A stretch of DNA of 64,000 nt from Streptomyces roseifaciens (lineage in GTDB: Bacteria; Actinomycetota; Actinomycetes; Streptomycetales; Streptomycetaceae). The stretch is from positions 1,054,001-1,118,000 of the forward strand of contig NZ_LNBE01000002.1 in NCBI RefSeq assembly GCF_001445655.1, in the 5' to 3' direction. Under the pieces are notes generated by a model that saw only the letters and a list, made by a program, of their open reading frames with translations, did no database searches and had not been told where the DNA came from. Positions 8,543 through 18,439 of the stretch are shown here, piece by piece. The position numbers were made by a program, and so were the translations under genes. Positions within the stretch are counted from its first letter, which is position 1; every line of letters starts with the position of its first letter.

Positions 8543-9424
8543 TCAGGCCACGTTCTTGATCAGGAATTGCTGCTCCGGTCCGTCAGCGCACCGTTTCTCG
8601 ACGGCTTCTGCCTCCGGGCGGGTGTCGTCGGAGGAGATGCCGATGCACTGGGACGTGGACTCCGCGCGCAGCCGGTAGCGCGACTCGGTGCCGGCGGGCT
8701 CTACGCGGAACTGCTGGTCCTTGTTGGCGCGGGTGCACGCGTCCCAAGGTTCGAGCATGCCCTTCGCCGGGGCGCTGCGCCGGATCGTCAGGCAACCCCT
8801 GCCGTGTGTCGGGTGGTGCCATTCGATGTAGTGCGGGGCGTCGGGGCCGTCGTGCACCGGCTTGAGGTAGGTGTGCGGCGGCCTCGCCTCCTTGCAAGGG
8901 CGTTGGGCGGCGATCGCACTGGTGTACGCCCCACTGCGGTCGCGCCCCTCCGTCAGGCACAGGTGCGGGGCCCGGGCCGGGCGGATCTCCACCCAGCCCC
9001 GAACCGCCGCGGCGGCCGGCGTACGTGCCTCCCCTTCGTCGTCGGGCAGCAGCGTCCACACGCCCGCCGCCAGCAGGAGAACGGCGATCACGGCCACGGC
9101 GGCGGCCAACGGCTTGGACCGGAGGCGTCGCCTGCTGCCCGACGCGCCCTCTATACGGGTCCGCGTCTCCAGCCAGGCCGCGATCTCGCGCTCGTCCTCC
9201 ACCCCGCACACGTGAAGGAACGCGACGAGCAGTTCCGGCCGGGGCAGGGACTGGCGTTGCAGTACGTCCGAGAGGGTGCTGCGGGGGAGGACCTCGCCGC
9301 GGTCCTGCGCCCGCTGTTCCAGCTCCCGGTAGGTCAGGCCCGATCGCTCCTTGAGCCGCCGCATGCGGTCCGTGAACTCGCCCGCGTCGCGTGCCCTGCG
9401 CAGCTGTCTGCCCGTCCCCCTCAT
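8543..9424 (-). CDS. Membrane-anchored XRE regulator with ricin-like extracellular domain
   Basis: 293 residues from ATG 9424. Residues about 12-75 form an XRE/Cro-type helix-turn-helix (LTYRELEQRAQ, STLSDVLQRQSLPRPELL). Residues 105-127 form one transmembrane helix preceded by a basic stretch (RRRLRSK), so the HTH is cytoplasmic. The C-terminal 160 residues should be outside the cell; they carry paired Cys residues and two QxF-type endings (DQQFRVEP, EQQFLI) typical of a ricin-like beta-trefoil. It is convergent with the glycosidase gene. Inference: a transmembrane one-component sensor for a sugar. The start rests on domain position because the ribosome site is weak. Confidence 0.75.
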   Translation of the reverse strand: MRGTGRQLRRARDAGEFTDRMRRLKERSGLTYRELEQRAQDRGEVLPRSTLSDVLQRQSLPRPELLVAFLHVCGVEDEREIAAWLETRTRIEGASGSRRRLRSKPLAAAVAVIAVLLLAAGVWTLLPDDEGEARTPAAAAVRGWVEIRPARAPHLCLTEGRDRSGAYTSAIAAQRPCKEARPPHTYLKPVHDGPDAPHYIEWHHPTHGRGCLTIRRSAPAKGMLEPWDACTRANKDQQFRVEPAGTESRYRLRAESTSQCIGISSDDTRPEAEAVEKRCADGPEQQFLIKNVA

Positions 9425-9648
9425 GCCGGAATGGTTCCGGGCGCCGCCCGGGGCCGCAATCCGCGAACCGGCCAACCTGTCCGGACAAGGCCCGGACAAA
9501 GCCCGCCACCAGGCCGGACACGGTTTCCGCGTCCGGGACGGACCACGGCATTGACCCGGTTTCGCCGGTGCTCACAAGCTCGTCCCGGGCCACCCCGAGG
9601 ACCATCGGGGCCGAGGCTCACCTTCCACTTGAGGCACAAGGAGCCATC

Positions 9649-9984
9649 GTGTTCAGACGCGTAGCCACCGCCGTCGCCGCCCTCTCCCTCGGCGCGGCCG
9701 GGTTCGCCCTCGCCCCCGCCGCGCAAGCCGGAACGAGCGGTACCGAGAAGGCATGGACCCCGCCGAGCTGTCAGGGTCACCGGGCCAACACCGCCGTATG
9801 GGTCACCTGCAAGGGCAAGGGATCCGCCAGCCAGGTCCGCATGGTCTACGCCTGCCGGGTCCTGGGGCAGGTCGTGCGGCACACCACGGCGTGGGAGTCG
9901 CTGGGTGCCCGCAGCTCCACCACGATCAGCGAGGAGTGCACCTTCGAGGCCGTGTCCGCCAAGGGCGAGTACCGCAGGCCCTGA
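9649..9984 (+). CDS. Small secreted protein, unknown
   Basis: 111 residues from GTG 9649, with AAGGAG seven bases upstream. Residues 1-27 form a Sec signal ending in APAAQAG. The mature part of about 84 residues has four Cys (in SCQGH, VTCKG, YACRV, EECTF), suggesting two disulfides and a compact beta fold. No family is recognised. It is divergent from the membrane regulator at 8543-9424 and followed by a hairpin terminator. Confidence 0.75.
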   Translation: MFRRVATAVAALSLGAAGFALAPAAQAGTSGTEKAWTPPSCQGHRANTAVWVTCKGKGSASQVRMVYACRVLGQVVRHTTAWESLGARSSTTISEECTFEAVSAKGEYRRP

Positions 9985-10003
9985 TGCCACGGCGTACGAC
10001 AGC

Positions 10004-10025
10004 GCCCGCCTCTCACCGGGCGGGC
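10004..10025. terminator. Bidirectional hairpin between convergent genes
   Basis: GCCCGCC (10004-10010) and GGCGGGC (10019-10025) flank an eight-base loop. It lies between the stop of the small secreted protein (9984) and the stop of the minus-strand acetyltransferase (10084). Confidence 0.65.
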
Positions 10026-10083
10026 ACTTCGGGTCACGCCACGGTGCAAAGCGGCTCCCGGGCCCGGGTCGGCGAGCGCGCGG

Positions 10084-11316
10084 TCAGAACCAGTGCAGGC
10101 AGTGCGGGGAGCGCTCGGCGCGGAAGAGGGCGTCGGCGAGGGCGGCTGCGCCCGGGCGGTGGGCCCGGATGTGTCCGGCACGCACGAGCGTGCTCGGGGC
10201 GGTGCCGCCGAGGTGGACCGAGCCCAGGTCGCTCACGTCCAGGGACAGGTCGGGCTCCCGGTCCGTCGGGACGCAGTCGGCCTTGCCGTCCCGGACGGTC
10301 AGCAGGTAGCGGCCGTGCTCGCCGAGGAACGGGTCCGCGACGTCGAGGACGAGCTCGCCGTCCGTGAACCAGCCGCGCGCGGTCAGCGCACGCGGGACGT
10401 CCAGCAGCCGCACCCAGAGCCAGTCGGTGTCGTCGTTCACCTGGGCGGCGCGGAAGTCCGCGAACTGCCAGCGCAGCGGGTGGTCGGGCGGGACGTGCTT
10501 GAAGACGACCTGAGTGACCAGGTCGTGTCCGAGTACGAACCGGGCCAGGGCCGTGAAGACCGTGTCGTCGGTGGCGATGGTCTCGTCGACCGTCAACGTC
10601 TGGTGCTCGCCGATCGAATAGCTGGCGTACCCGTCCGGGACGCCGTCGGCGTCACGGTGAACGGCGACGTAGCGCGGCGCCGGCGAGATCGGGGGCTGCC
10701 CCGCGCGCAAGGCCCACCAGCGGTGCGGCCGGGACAGCGCGCCGGGCTGGGCGCGGCGATACCGGTCGTAGACCTCTTCCAGGATCGCACCGCACCCGGC
10801 ACGACGCAGCACCTCGACCGAGCCGTTGTCCGGGCCGGTCGCCGGTGCATCGGCCACTGCGCGCGCCCGGGGAACGGCGAGGGCGGCCTTGTGGCGCGGC
10901 ACCGTCAGCTGCGCCGTATAGGTCGCCGGTCCGTAGCCGAACCTGCCGTAGATCGGGGCCTCGGAGGCCAGCAGCACGGAGAGGAACTCCCCGCGGGCCC
11001 GCAGCTCGGTGAGCTGATGCCGCATCATCGCGCTGAGCACGCCCTGGCGCCGGTGCGAGGGCAGGACGCCGACGGCGGTCACCCCGGCGGCCGGGACGAG
11101 GGTCTCACCGGGCAGGGTGAGCTCGAAGGAGTGCGCGGCGGCGGTGCCGACGGGCCGCCCGTCCGCCGTCAGGGCGAGCAGGCAGCGGTCCATCTCGAGC
11201 GCCGACCACCAGAGCCCGCCGCCGTCGACCGGGGTTTCCGGGAAGCGCCCGAACGCGGTATGGACCGTGTCGACGAAGACGTCAAGGTCCTCATCGGTCG
11301 TGGAACGAATCTCCAT
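10084..11316 (-). CDS. Eis-like GNAT N-acetyltransferase
   Basis: 410 residues from ATG 11316, with GAGGAGG eleven bases upstream. The length is typical of the Eis (enhanced intracellular survival) family. Seen: N-terminal GNAT fold with the acetyl-CoA motif VGVLPSHRRQGVLSAMM near residue 90, a central second GNAT-like region (about 165-290), and an SCP2-like C-terminal domain ending SPHCLHWF. Known: in Eis the C-terminal aromatic residue supplies its carboxylate to catalysis, and family members multi-acetylate aminoglycosides and other amines; the conserved C-terminal Phe is present here. It may be a resistance or detoxification enzyme. Nothing ties it directly to the NRPS product. Confidence 0.85.
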   Translation of the reverse strand: MEIRSTTDEDLDVFVDTVHTAFGRFPETPVDGGGLWWSALEMDRCLLALTADGRPVGTAAAHSFELTLPGETLVPAAGVTAVGVLPSHRRQGVLSAMMRHQLTELRARGEFLSVLLASEAPIYGRFGYGPATYTAQLTVPRHKAALAVPRARAVADAPATGPDNGSVEVLRRAGCGAILEEVYDRYRRAQPGALSRPHRWWALRAGQPPISPAPRYVAVHRDADGVPDGYASYSIGEHQTLTVDETIATDDTVFTALARFVLGHDLVTQVVFKHVPPDHPLRWQFADFRAAQVNDDTDWLWVRLLDVPRALTARGWFTDGELVLDVADPFLGEHGRYLLTVRDGKADCVPTDREPDLSLDVSDLGSVHLGGTAPSTLVRAGHIRAHRPGAAALADALFRAERSPHCLHWF

Positions 11317-11404
11317 TGCCGCTGCTGCCTCCTCGAAATACCGGCACCACGGCTCGCGGTGCCCGGCCACAGTGCAGCTTTGATCCGTGACCAGGGCAAG
11401 CGAA

Positions 11405-12565
11405 TTACGACCGGGCCCGCGGCCGTACACCCGCCTCAGCCATCAGGCCGCCGCCTCCGCCCCCCCCCGCGCAGATGTAGCGGGTGCGGGCCGCGTAGGA
11501 GCGGGCCGCCACGATGAGGGCGAAGCCCAAGCCCGCGAAGGCCAGGCCGCCGAACCACACCATCCAGGTCAGGGACGCGCTGGTGTCGAACGGCGGCTTC
11601 GGCTCGACAGGCGATGTCACCCCGGTGACGCTGAGCAGAACCATGACGTTGAGGACCACCCCGTACACCGACAGGGCGCCGCCTGTCAGCCAGGCCGGGA
11701 CCAGCGGCAGCAGGCGCGGGACCCGGCGCCCGGACAGGAACAGCGTCCAGCGGGGGAAGACCATCCCCCACCGGTACATCAGCCCTGTCAGCAGGAAGAC
11801 CCCGAGCAGCGCGGCCATCACCGACACGTCGAGCCCGACCGAGGCGAGCGCCTTGGCGGCCCCGGCGTCCTCGTTCAGCTTTCCCCAGCCCTCCGCCGTG
11901 ACGCCCAGCGCGTCGCCGCCCAGCGTCCAGACGGTCTTGACGCCCGCCCACGGCAGCAGGCCGCACATGAGGACGTACGCCGTCACCTGGGTCCGCGCCG
12001 AGGCCGTGGAGGCGCCCGGGTGGACCGGCGCGGCGTCGACGGCCCCGGCATGCGGATGCCCGCACCGCGGGCAGCTGCCCTGCCGCCTGCGGCGATACGC
12101 CACCACGGCCATCAGCAGGACGGCGGCGCCGGCTGCGTTCAGCAGGGTGTGGACCGCTCCGGTGGCGCTCTCGATCCCGGAGAGCGTCACCAGCGCCACG
12201 ACGATCATCACCACGCCCAGCGCGCCCACCCCGAAGACGAGGATGGCAGCGGCGAGCAGCGCCGACATCACCACCCGACCAGGTCTGCCGAGCGGCCGGG
12301 TGGTGGCCCAGGCCGCGGCGCCGCCCAGCACGGCGAGGGCGGCGAGCGCGAGTTGGACCGCCGGCGCGTAGGTCGCGTGCGGTTTCACGGGCACGCTGGT
12401 CCCCATCGCCGCCCAGGCGGTCTGAACGACCGCGTACACCGCGCCCCACACGGGGGCGGCGTGGGGCGCCCACGCCGGCCATCGCCGCCACCACGTCGTC
12501 CCTGCACGGGCATCGGGCGGTTGCCCGGCACCGACACGTGTCCGCGAGCTGGTGGAAACAGGCAC
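11405..12565 (-). CDS. Polytopic membrane protein, paralogue of the one at 1864-2493
   Basis: 386 residues from GTG 12565, which has GGAGG at five-base spacing; a second GTG lies three bases upstream. About eight hydrophobic segments are visible, including VVMSALLAAAILVFGVGALG and VSVMAALLGVFLLTGLMY. A hydrophilic loop near the middle carries CPRCGHPH, a possible metal-binding element. WGMVFPRWTLFLSGRRVPRL matches the block in the shorter protein at 1864-2493. The C-terminus carries a run of glycines encoded by a C-run at 11459-11469. No function is recognised. Both proteins probably belong to one uncharacterised actinobacterial membrane family. Confidence 0.75.
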   Translation of the reverse strand: MPVSTSSRTRVGAGQPPDARAGTTWWRRWPAWAPHAAPVWGAVYAVVQTAWAAMGTSVPVKPHATYAPAVQLALAALAVLGGAAAWATTRPLGRPGRVVMSALLAAAILVFGVGALGVVMIVVALVTLSGIESATGAVHTLLNAAGAAVLLMAVVAYRRRRQGSCPRCGHPHAGAVDAAPVHPGASTASARTQVTAYVLMCGLLPWAGVKTVWTLGGDALGVTAEGWGKLNEDAGAAKALASVGLDVSVMAALLGVFLLTGLMYRWGMVFPRWTLFLSGRRVPRLLPLVPAWLTGGALSVYGVVLNVMVLLSVTGVTSPVEPKPPFDTSASLTWMVWFGGLAFAGLGFALIVAARSYAARTRYICAGGGGGGGLMAEAGVRPRARS

Positions 12566-13092
12566 CACAACCTCCGTATGTCCGCCGCACTTTCAGATGA
12601 AAGGCTCTGCGACAGACAGGCCGGGACACATCCCCCGCGCGGACCACCCGACTCCGCCGCACGGCGGACCGGCGTCACCCGGCGGGGCCGGGGCGATCAG
12701 GTGCCCCGGGCGAGGAGGGCGCTCGAGAAGGCGATGAAGCCGGGGCCGGACGAGGTTCCGTCGCAGCCTCGGAACACGCTGTGGTACGTGCGGTCGGCGA
12801 CGAGTGTCAGGGTCTGCGCCGAGGCGGTGTCGTTTCACGGGAACTCCTCCGCGGGTCGTGGGGGCGGGGACATCGGCCGCCGGGCGCAGCCCGGGCGGGG
12901 CCCCCGGCGCCGGGGAGGCGCCTGGGGTCGCGACTCCCGGCCACGGCTCCCGTCTGCCACCAGGACACCTCCCATCACGGCGGTGTGCAACACGCGCCCG
13001 GCGTACCAGGTCGTATCCGTGGCCCGTGGGCGTACCGCATTCCGCCAGGGGTAACCGAAGAGGCAGGCAGGCGAATGCTGACGGAGGGCGTG
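12566..13092. other. 527-bp intergenic region with degraded coding signal
   Basis: No intact gene is convincing here. It should hold the divergent promoters of the membrane protein (minus) and the VanZ-like gene (plus), but I see no clean -10/-35 pair. The only coding-like signal is the remnant at 12697-12834. Confidence 0.5.
12697..12834 (-). pseudogene. Possible C-terminal remnant of a lost gene
   Basis: A 45-codon stretch with strongly G/C-ending codons reads NDTASAQTLTLVADRTYH through GFIAFSSALARGT and then a stop. It has no start codon of its own and is preceded in frame by TGA at 12835-12837. GGAGGAG followed by GTG upstream opens a different frame. This looks like the tail of a truncated or frameshifted gene. 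The family is not recognised, and it could be chance. Confidence 0.3.
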
Positions 13093-13662
13093 ATGGCGCG
13101 CGAGGACCCGCACAGCAAGGCCGAGAAGGACACCGAGGACCGTGCGGAGGCCGGCGGCGGGCGCCGTCTCACACGGCCGTTACGCATCGTGGTCATGCTG
13201 CTGGCCTTCGCGGGGATGGTGGCCTTCGGCGTGGTGCTGGCCCGGCTGACCCTGGAACCCTCCGCCGCCTCGGAATCGCTGACGCACAGCAATCTGCGCC
13301 CAGGCGACTCCATCCGCGACTATCTCTCCCGGCCGGCCTTCCGGGACACCGTCAAGCAGATCGGCGGCAACATAGCGCTGGGCATTCCGTTCGGTCTGCT
13401 GCTGCCGGTACTGGTGCCGCGCGCCCGGGGACCGGTCCGCGTCGCCGCCGTCACGGCGGTGGTGATGCTGCTGGTCGAGCTGGTCCAGGGCGCCCTCATC
13501 ACGGGCCGGGCCTTCGACATCGACGACGTGCTCCTCAACACCGCGGGCGCCCTGCTGGGCTATCTGCTCCTGGGCCGCAGGCTGGGCCGCGCCGTCCACC
13601 CCCGGCGCCGCCACTGGTGGCACCGCTTCACCCGGCGCGAGGCCTCGGGGACGCGTGAGTGA
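13093..13662 (+). CDS. VanZ-like membrane protein with TTA codon
   Basis: 189 residues from ATG 13093, which has GGAGGG at five-base spacing; ATG 13075 is in frame but less well placed. A charged N-terminal tail (about 30 residues) precedes four hydrophobic segments, with the VanZ-family pattern IGGNIALGIPFGLLLPVLVP and the downstream segment VELVQGALITGRAFDIDDVL. Known: VanZ of the vancomycin cluster confers low-level teicoplanin resistance, but most VanZ-like proteins are uncharacterised. A TTA leucine codon at 13180-13182 makes translation probably bldA-dependent. It converges on the mbtH end of the NRPS operon, so it may mark the cluster border or act in self-protection (inference). Confidence 0.8.
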   Translation: MAREDPHSKAEKDTEDRAEAGGGRRLTRPLRIVVMLLAFAGMVAFGVVLARLTLEPSAASESLTHSNLRPGDSIRDYLSRPAFRDTVKQIGGNIALGIPFGLLLPVLVPRARGPVRVAAVTAVVMLLVELVQGALITGRAFDIDDVLLNTAGALLGYLLLGRRLGRAVHPRRRHWWHRFTRREASGTRE

Positions 13663-13743
13663 ACCCCTTCGGAAGCAGGCCTTCGACGGAGCCGGGCCGC
13701 AGGGCGCGCTCGGCGCCGCCGGATGACCGACGATGGACAGGGA

Positions 13744-13977
13744 TCAGGCGGCGGGGCCCTTCCGGGGCGCCGCGTTCATCGCCTCGACGAGGCTCCTGGG
13801 CCGCATGTCGGTCCAGTGCTGCTCCACGTACTCGAGGCAGGTCGCCCGGTCCTGGTCCTCCAGGGCGACGGACCACCCCTCGGGGACGGTCGCGAAGACC
13901 GGCCACAGCGAGTGCTGGCCCTCGTCGTTGACGAGCACGTGGAAACGCCCGTTGTCGTCATCGAATGGATTGGTCAT
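13744..13977 (-). CDS. mbtH: MbtH-like NRPS chaperone
   Basis: 77 residues from ATG 13977. The family signature is complete: [19 protein letters not shown], then [23 protein letters not shown]. Known: MbtH-like proteins bind the adenylation domains of NRPSs and are needed for their solubility or activity. The gene starts 20 bases before the stop of the second NRPS gene, so it is the last, translationally coupled cistron of the operon. It converges with the VanZ-like gene. Confidence 0.95.
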   Translation of the reverse strand: MTNPFDDDNGRFHVLVNDEGQHSLWPVFATVPEGWSVALEDQDRATCLEYVEQHWTDMRPRSLVEAMNAAPRKGPAA

Positions 13978-16900
13978 GTCCTGTCCTTCCTCGCGTGCAA
14001 CGTTGCAACGTTTCGCCTTCTCCTCCGGCCGTCGGTTCGGGAAAGAACCCCGTGCCGACGAAGTACTCGACGTACTTCGCGACCAGGTCGTCGCCGACGA
14101 CGGGACACGTGATCCCTGAGCCCGCGAGACCGTGCTCCGTGTTGCACCGGTCGTAGCGCGGGCTGGCGACCCCGACCTGCAGCCCCTGTGCCAGCAGCGC
14201 GGCGGGGGCCAGCGAAGCCTTTCCGTCGGCGGCGCCGAGGAGTACGTGCTTCCACTCCTCGTAGGGCAGGCTCGCCACGTCGTAGCCGAGCCGCCGAAGG
14301 CAGTCGATCAACGCGTCGAAGCCCAGCGGCTCCGGATTGGTCACGTGAAAGACCTTGCCCTCCGACTCCGGCTGCCGGCCGAGGTGCACGATCGCCCTGG
14401 CCACATGGTCGACCGGCACGAGGTCGACATCGAACCGCATCCCTTCCCGTACGGTCCGGTCGGGCGCGGCACGCAACTCGATGACGGCCCGGACCATCGT
14501 CCACAGCGCGTCCCCCGTCGTACAGGCACCCGTGCCGGTGTGCCCGCTGACCCGGCTCGGCCGGTAGATGACGGTGGGGACACCCCGCTCCCGGGCTGCT
14601 CGCACCAGTTCCTCGGCCACCCACTTGGTGGCGACGTACCCGTTCGCCGCCACGGAATCCGGCGCAACGCGACGGCTTTCCCGGACGACGTCCGGAGTCC
14701 GGTCCCGCCCCACCGCGGCAGCCGAACTGGAAATGTAGTGCAGCGGTTTGACGCGCTCGGTGGCGGCCAGGCGTATGACTTCGCGGGTACCCAGGACGTT
14801 GGCGGCCTTCAGCCTTGCGTACGAGTCGACGATGTTCACCCGCGCGCCATTGTGGTAAATGACCTCGATCCGGTCCGCCAGCAGGGCGAACCGCTCCTCG
14901 GTCAGGCCCAGCAGCGGCTTCTCCAGGTCTCCTGCCACGGCGACGATGCGCCCGCGCAGGGCCTCGTCCCAGAGCCCGTACGCAGCCAGGCCGGCTCGCA
15001 GCCGCTCACCGGCCTCTTCGTCGTCCGCCGCTCGCACCGGACACCACACATGGGCTTCCGTCCGGTCCAGCAGCTCGCGGAGGAGGAAGGAGCCGAGGAA
15101 CCCGGTGGCGCCGGTGAGGAGGATGTGCCGGGGAGCGCTGTTCACCCGGGGGTCGGCGGGCCGGCAGCCCTCGGCCGTGATCGCCGGATCGAGCACCGCT
15201 TCGGCGCGGAAGTCGATGCCGTCCGCCGGGTCGGTGCCGGAGCCGGAAGAGGGCTTCTCGGCGGCGTCGACGACCGCTGCCAGTCCGGCGACGGTGGGCG
15301 CCTCGAAAAGGGCCCGGACCGGCAGCTCGACGCCCCGTACCGAGCGGATCCGGTTGATCAGGCGGGTGGCGAGGAGCGAGTGCCCGCCCAGCGCGAAGAA
15401 GTCGTCGTCGATCCCCACCGACGGCAATCGCAGCACCTCGGCGAACAGGCCGGCCAGGACCTCCTCCCGGGAGTTCCTGGGGACCCCGCCGGCGGACGGC
15501 GCGCCCGTCTCAGGCGCCGGCAAGGCGTCCCGGTCCAGCTTCCCGTTGGGGGTCAGAGGCAGGGCGCCGAGCCCGATCACGACGGCAGGAACCATGTGAT
15601 CCGGCAGAAGTGCCGCCAGGTGCCGACGCAGCTCGGAAGGCCGCACCTGCCGTCCCGGCCCGGGCACCACGTAAGCCACCAGGCGCGTGTCGCCCGGCCG
15701 GTCCTCCCTGGCCAGCACGGCGGCCTGACCGACGTCCTCGTGCCGGGCGAGGGCCGCCTCGATCTCGCCGGGCTCGATGCGGAACCCGCGGACCTTGACC
15801 TGCCGGTCCGCTCGGCCGATGTACTCCAGGTGCCCGGCGGCGTTCCATCGCACCAGGTCCCCGGTGCGGTACATCCGCGTCCCCGGGCCGCCGAACGGAT
15901 CGGCCACGAACCGCCCGGCGGTCAACCCCGGGCGCTGCAGATAGCCACGAGCCAGTTGCGCGCCTGCCAGGTACAGCTCCCCGACCACGCCCGGTGGCGC
16001 CAGCCGCAGGCCGGAGTCCAGCACGTACACCCCGGTGTTGAGGACCGGTCGGCCGATCGGCGCCGCGGCCGGCCAGTCCGCTTCCTCTCCCGGCAGGGTG
16101 AACGCGGTCACCACGTGTGTCTCGGCCGGCCCGTAGTGGTTGTGCAACCGGCGCCGTACACCCCGGTGGAACCGGCGGACCGGCTCGCTCAACCGCAGCG
16201 CCTCACCGGCCTGCGCCACGTCCGTCAACGCGGGCAAGGGCTCTCCGCTCTCGGCAGCCGCCTCGCACAGCGCCTCGATCACCAGGCTCGGTGCGAACAG
16301 CTTGCCGACCTCGTGCCGCCGCAACCACGCCACGAAGGCCGCCGCGTCACGGCGGACGTCCTCGGGAGGAACCACCAGGCACGCGCCGGACACCAGCGTC
16401 GACAGGATCTCCTGGACCGACACGTCGAAGCTGATCGCGGTGAACTGGGCGACCCGTACGCCAGGCCCGGCCGGCACCGCCGCGGCATGCCAGGCCAGCA
16501 GGTTCCCCAGCGCGCCGCCCGGCATCATGACGCCCTTCGGGCGACCCGTTGAACCCGACGTGTAGATCACATAGGCCAGCTGATCCGGGGACAACGGCCC
16601 CGGCCGGTCCGCGTCGGTGAGGTCACGAGCGTCCTCCCGGTCGAGGTCGAGCCGGTCGACGAGTACGGAGGGCACCTCGCCCGGGTCCGGCAGGACCGCT
16701 GCAGTCGCGGCATCGGAGAGGACGCAGGCGGGCCGGGCATCGGCCAGCATGAACGCGATCCGCTCCGCCGGATACTCCGGATCCACGGGCAGATACACGC
16801 CGCCCGCCTTGAGTACCGCCAGCAGGCCGGTCACCATATGCACCGACCGGGGCAGCGCCACGGCCACCACCCGCTCAGGACCGACACCGCACCGGACCAG

Positions 16901-18439
16901 CACGCGAGCGAGCTGATTCGCCCGCGCATTCAGCTCCGCGTACGAGATCTCCACGCCTTCGTGCAGGACGGCGGCGGCCGCGGGCGACTGTTGCGCTTGA
17001 GCCTCGAACAGGGCGGGGAGCAAGCCGCTCGAATCGGGCTCCGCCGAGGGCCGTGCTCGGGCATTGCCGCGCTTCGGCAGGAGACGGAGCCGCTCCTCGG
17101 CAGTCAGTAGATCGACGTGCCCGATGGCCTGCCCGGGGTGCGTGACCACTGCCTCCAGCAGCAGCCGCAGCCGTGTCACGAGGGTCTCGGCCGCATCCCG
17201 CTCCACCGCATCCGGCCGGTACTGCAGGCGCAGCCGCAGACCGCGACCGGGAATCACGGCGAGGCTGAGGGGGTAGTGGGTTCCGTCGGCGGCTTCGATG
17301 TCCACCAGCCGCAAGGCAGGACCGGACTTCTCCAGCGCCCCGCTGTCGACCGGATAGCTCTCGAACACGGTGGTCGTGTCGAACAGCGTGCGCGCACCGG
17401 CCAGCTGCTGGATCTCGGCCAGGCCCAGATGCTGGTGCTCCAGCAGCGCCGACTGTTCTTCCTGGAGCCGGGTCAGCAGCTCCGCCCACGACTCGGATTC
17501 GTCCCAGCGCACGCGTACGGGCAAGGTGTTGATGAACAGACCCACCATGTCCTCGACACCGGCGACCTCCGGCGGGCGGCCGGAGACCGTGGCGCCGAAG
17601 ACCACGTCGCGCCGGTCGAGCAGGCGCCCCAGCAGGACTCCCCAGACGCCCTGGACGACGGTGTTGGGCGTCAACTCGTGCCGGCGAGCCCAAGTCATCA
17701 ATGCCGCGGTCAGCGTCTCCGACAGCTCACCCGTCACCTCGGCGGGCAGGACTGCTCCGCCGGCCGAGCCGGCCGTAGCCAGCAGCGTGGGCTCTTCCAG
17801 GCCGATCAGTGCTTCCTGCCAGGCTTTCTTGGCTGCGTCGTGGTCCTGTGCTGTGAGCCAGGTGAGGTAGTTGCGGTAGGGGATGGCGGGTGGGAGGGCG
17901 GTGTCGGCTCCGTCGTGGGTGTAGAGGGTGAAGAGTTCGCTCATGAGGATGGGGAGCGACCAGCCGTCGAGAAGCAGGTGGTGGTGGGTGAATACCAAGC
18001 GGTGTTGCGTGGGGCCGGTGCGGATGAGGGTGAAGCGGAGCAGTGGGGGGTGTGCAGGATCGAAGCGTCGGGCGCGGTCCTCGGCGAGCAGCCGGGCCAG
18101 CTCCTGCTCCTGATCGCTGTTGTCGCTCAGGTCCACCTCACGCCAGGGCAGCACCACCTCACGTGGAATCACCTGCACGGGGTGTTCCCCATCCTCCTGC
18201 CAGAAGCCCGCCCGTAGGTTCGCGTGCCGACGCAACAACGCCGCCGCCGCGGCCTGCAGCGCCGTCACGTCGAGCCGTCCTTGGAGACCGAGGATCAGCT
18301 GGACGGCGTAGACATCGGGTGCCTGTGCATCAAATGCCGTGTGGAAGAGCAGGCCCTCCTGCAGCGGCGACAGCGGCAGGATCTCCTCAAGGCCCGCCCC
18401 CTCCGCCCGGGACTCGACGAGACGATCGAGCCGGCTCTG
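13958..18439 (-). other. NRPS module 6: C-A(Pro-type)-T-R
   Basis: Last module. The A-domain pocket read from [27 protein letters not shown] and ETHVV gives DVQFAAHVVK, close to proline codes such as DVQFIAHVVK with Ala in place of Ile at position 299, so a larger proline analogue is possible. The reductase replaces a thioesterase. Confidence 0.75.
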
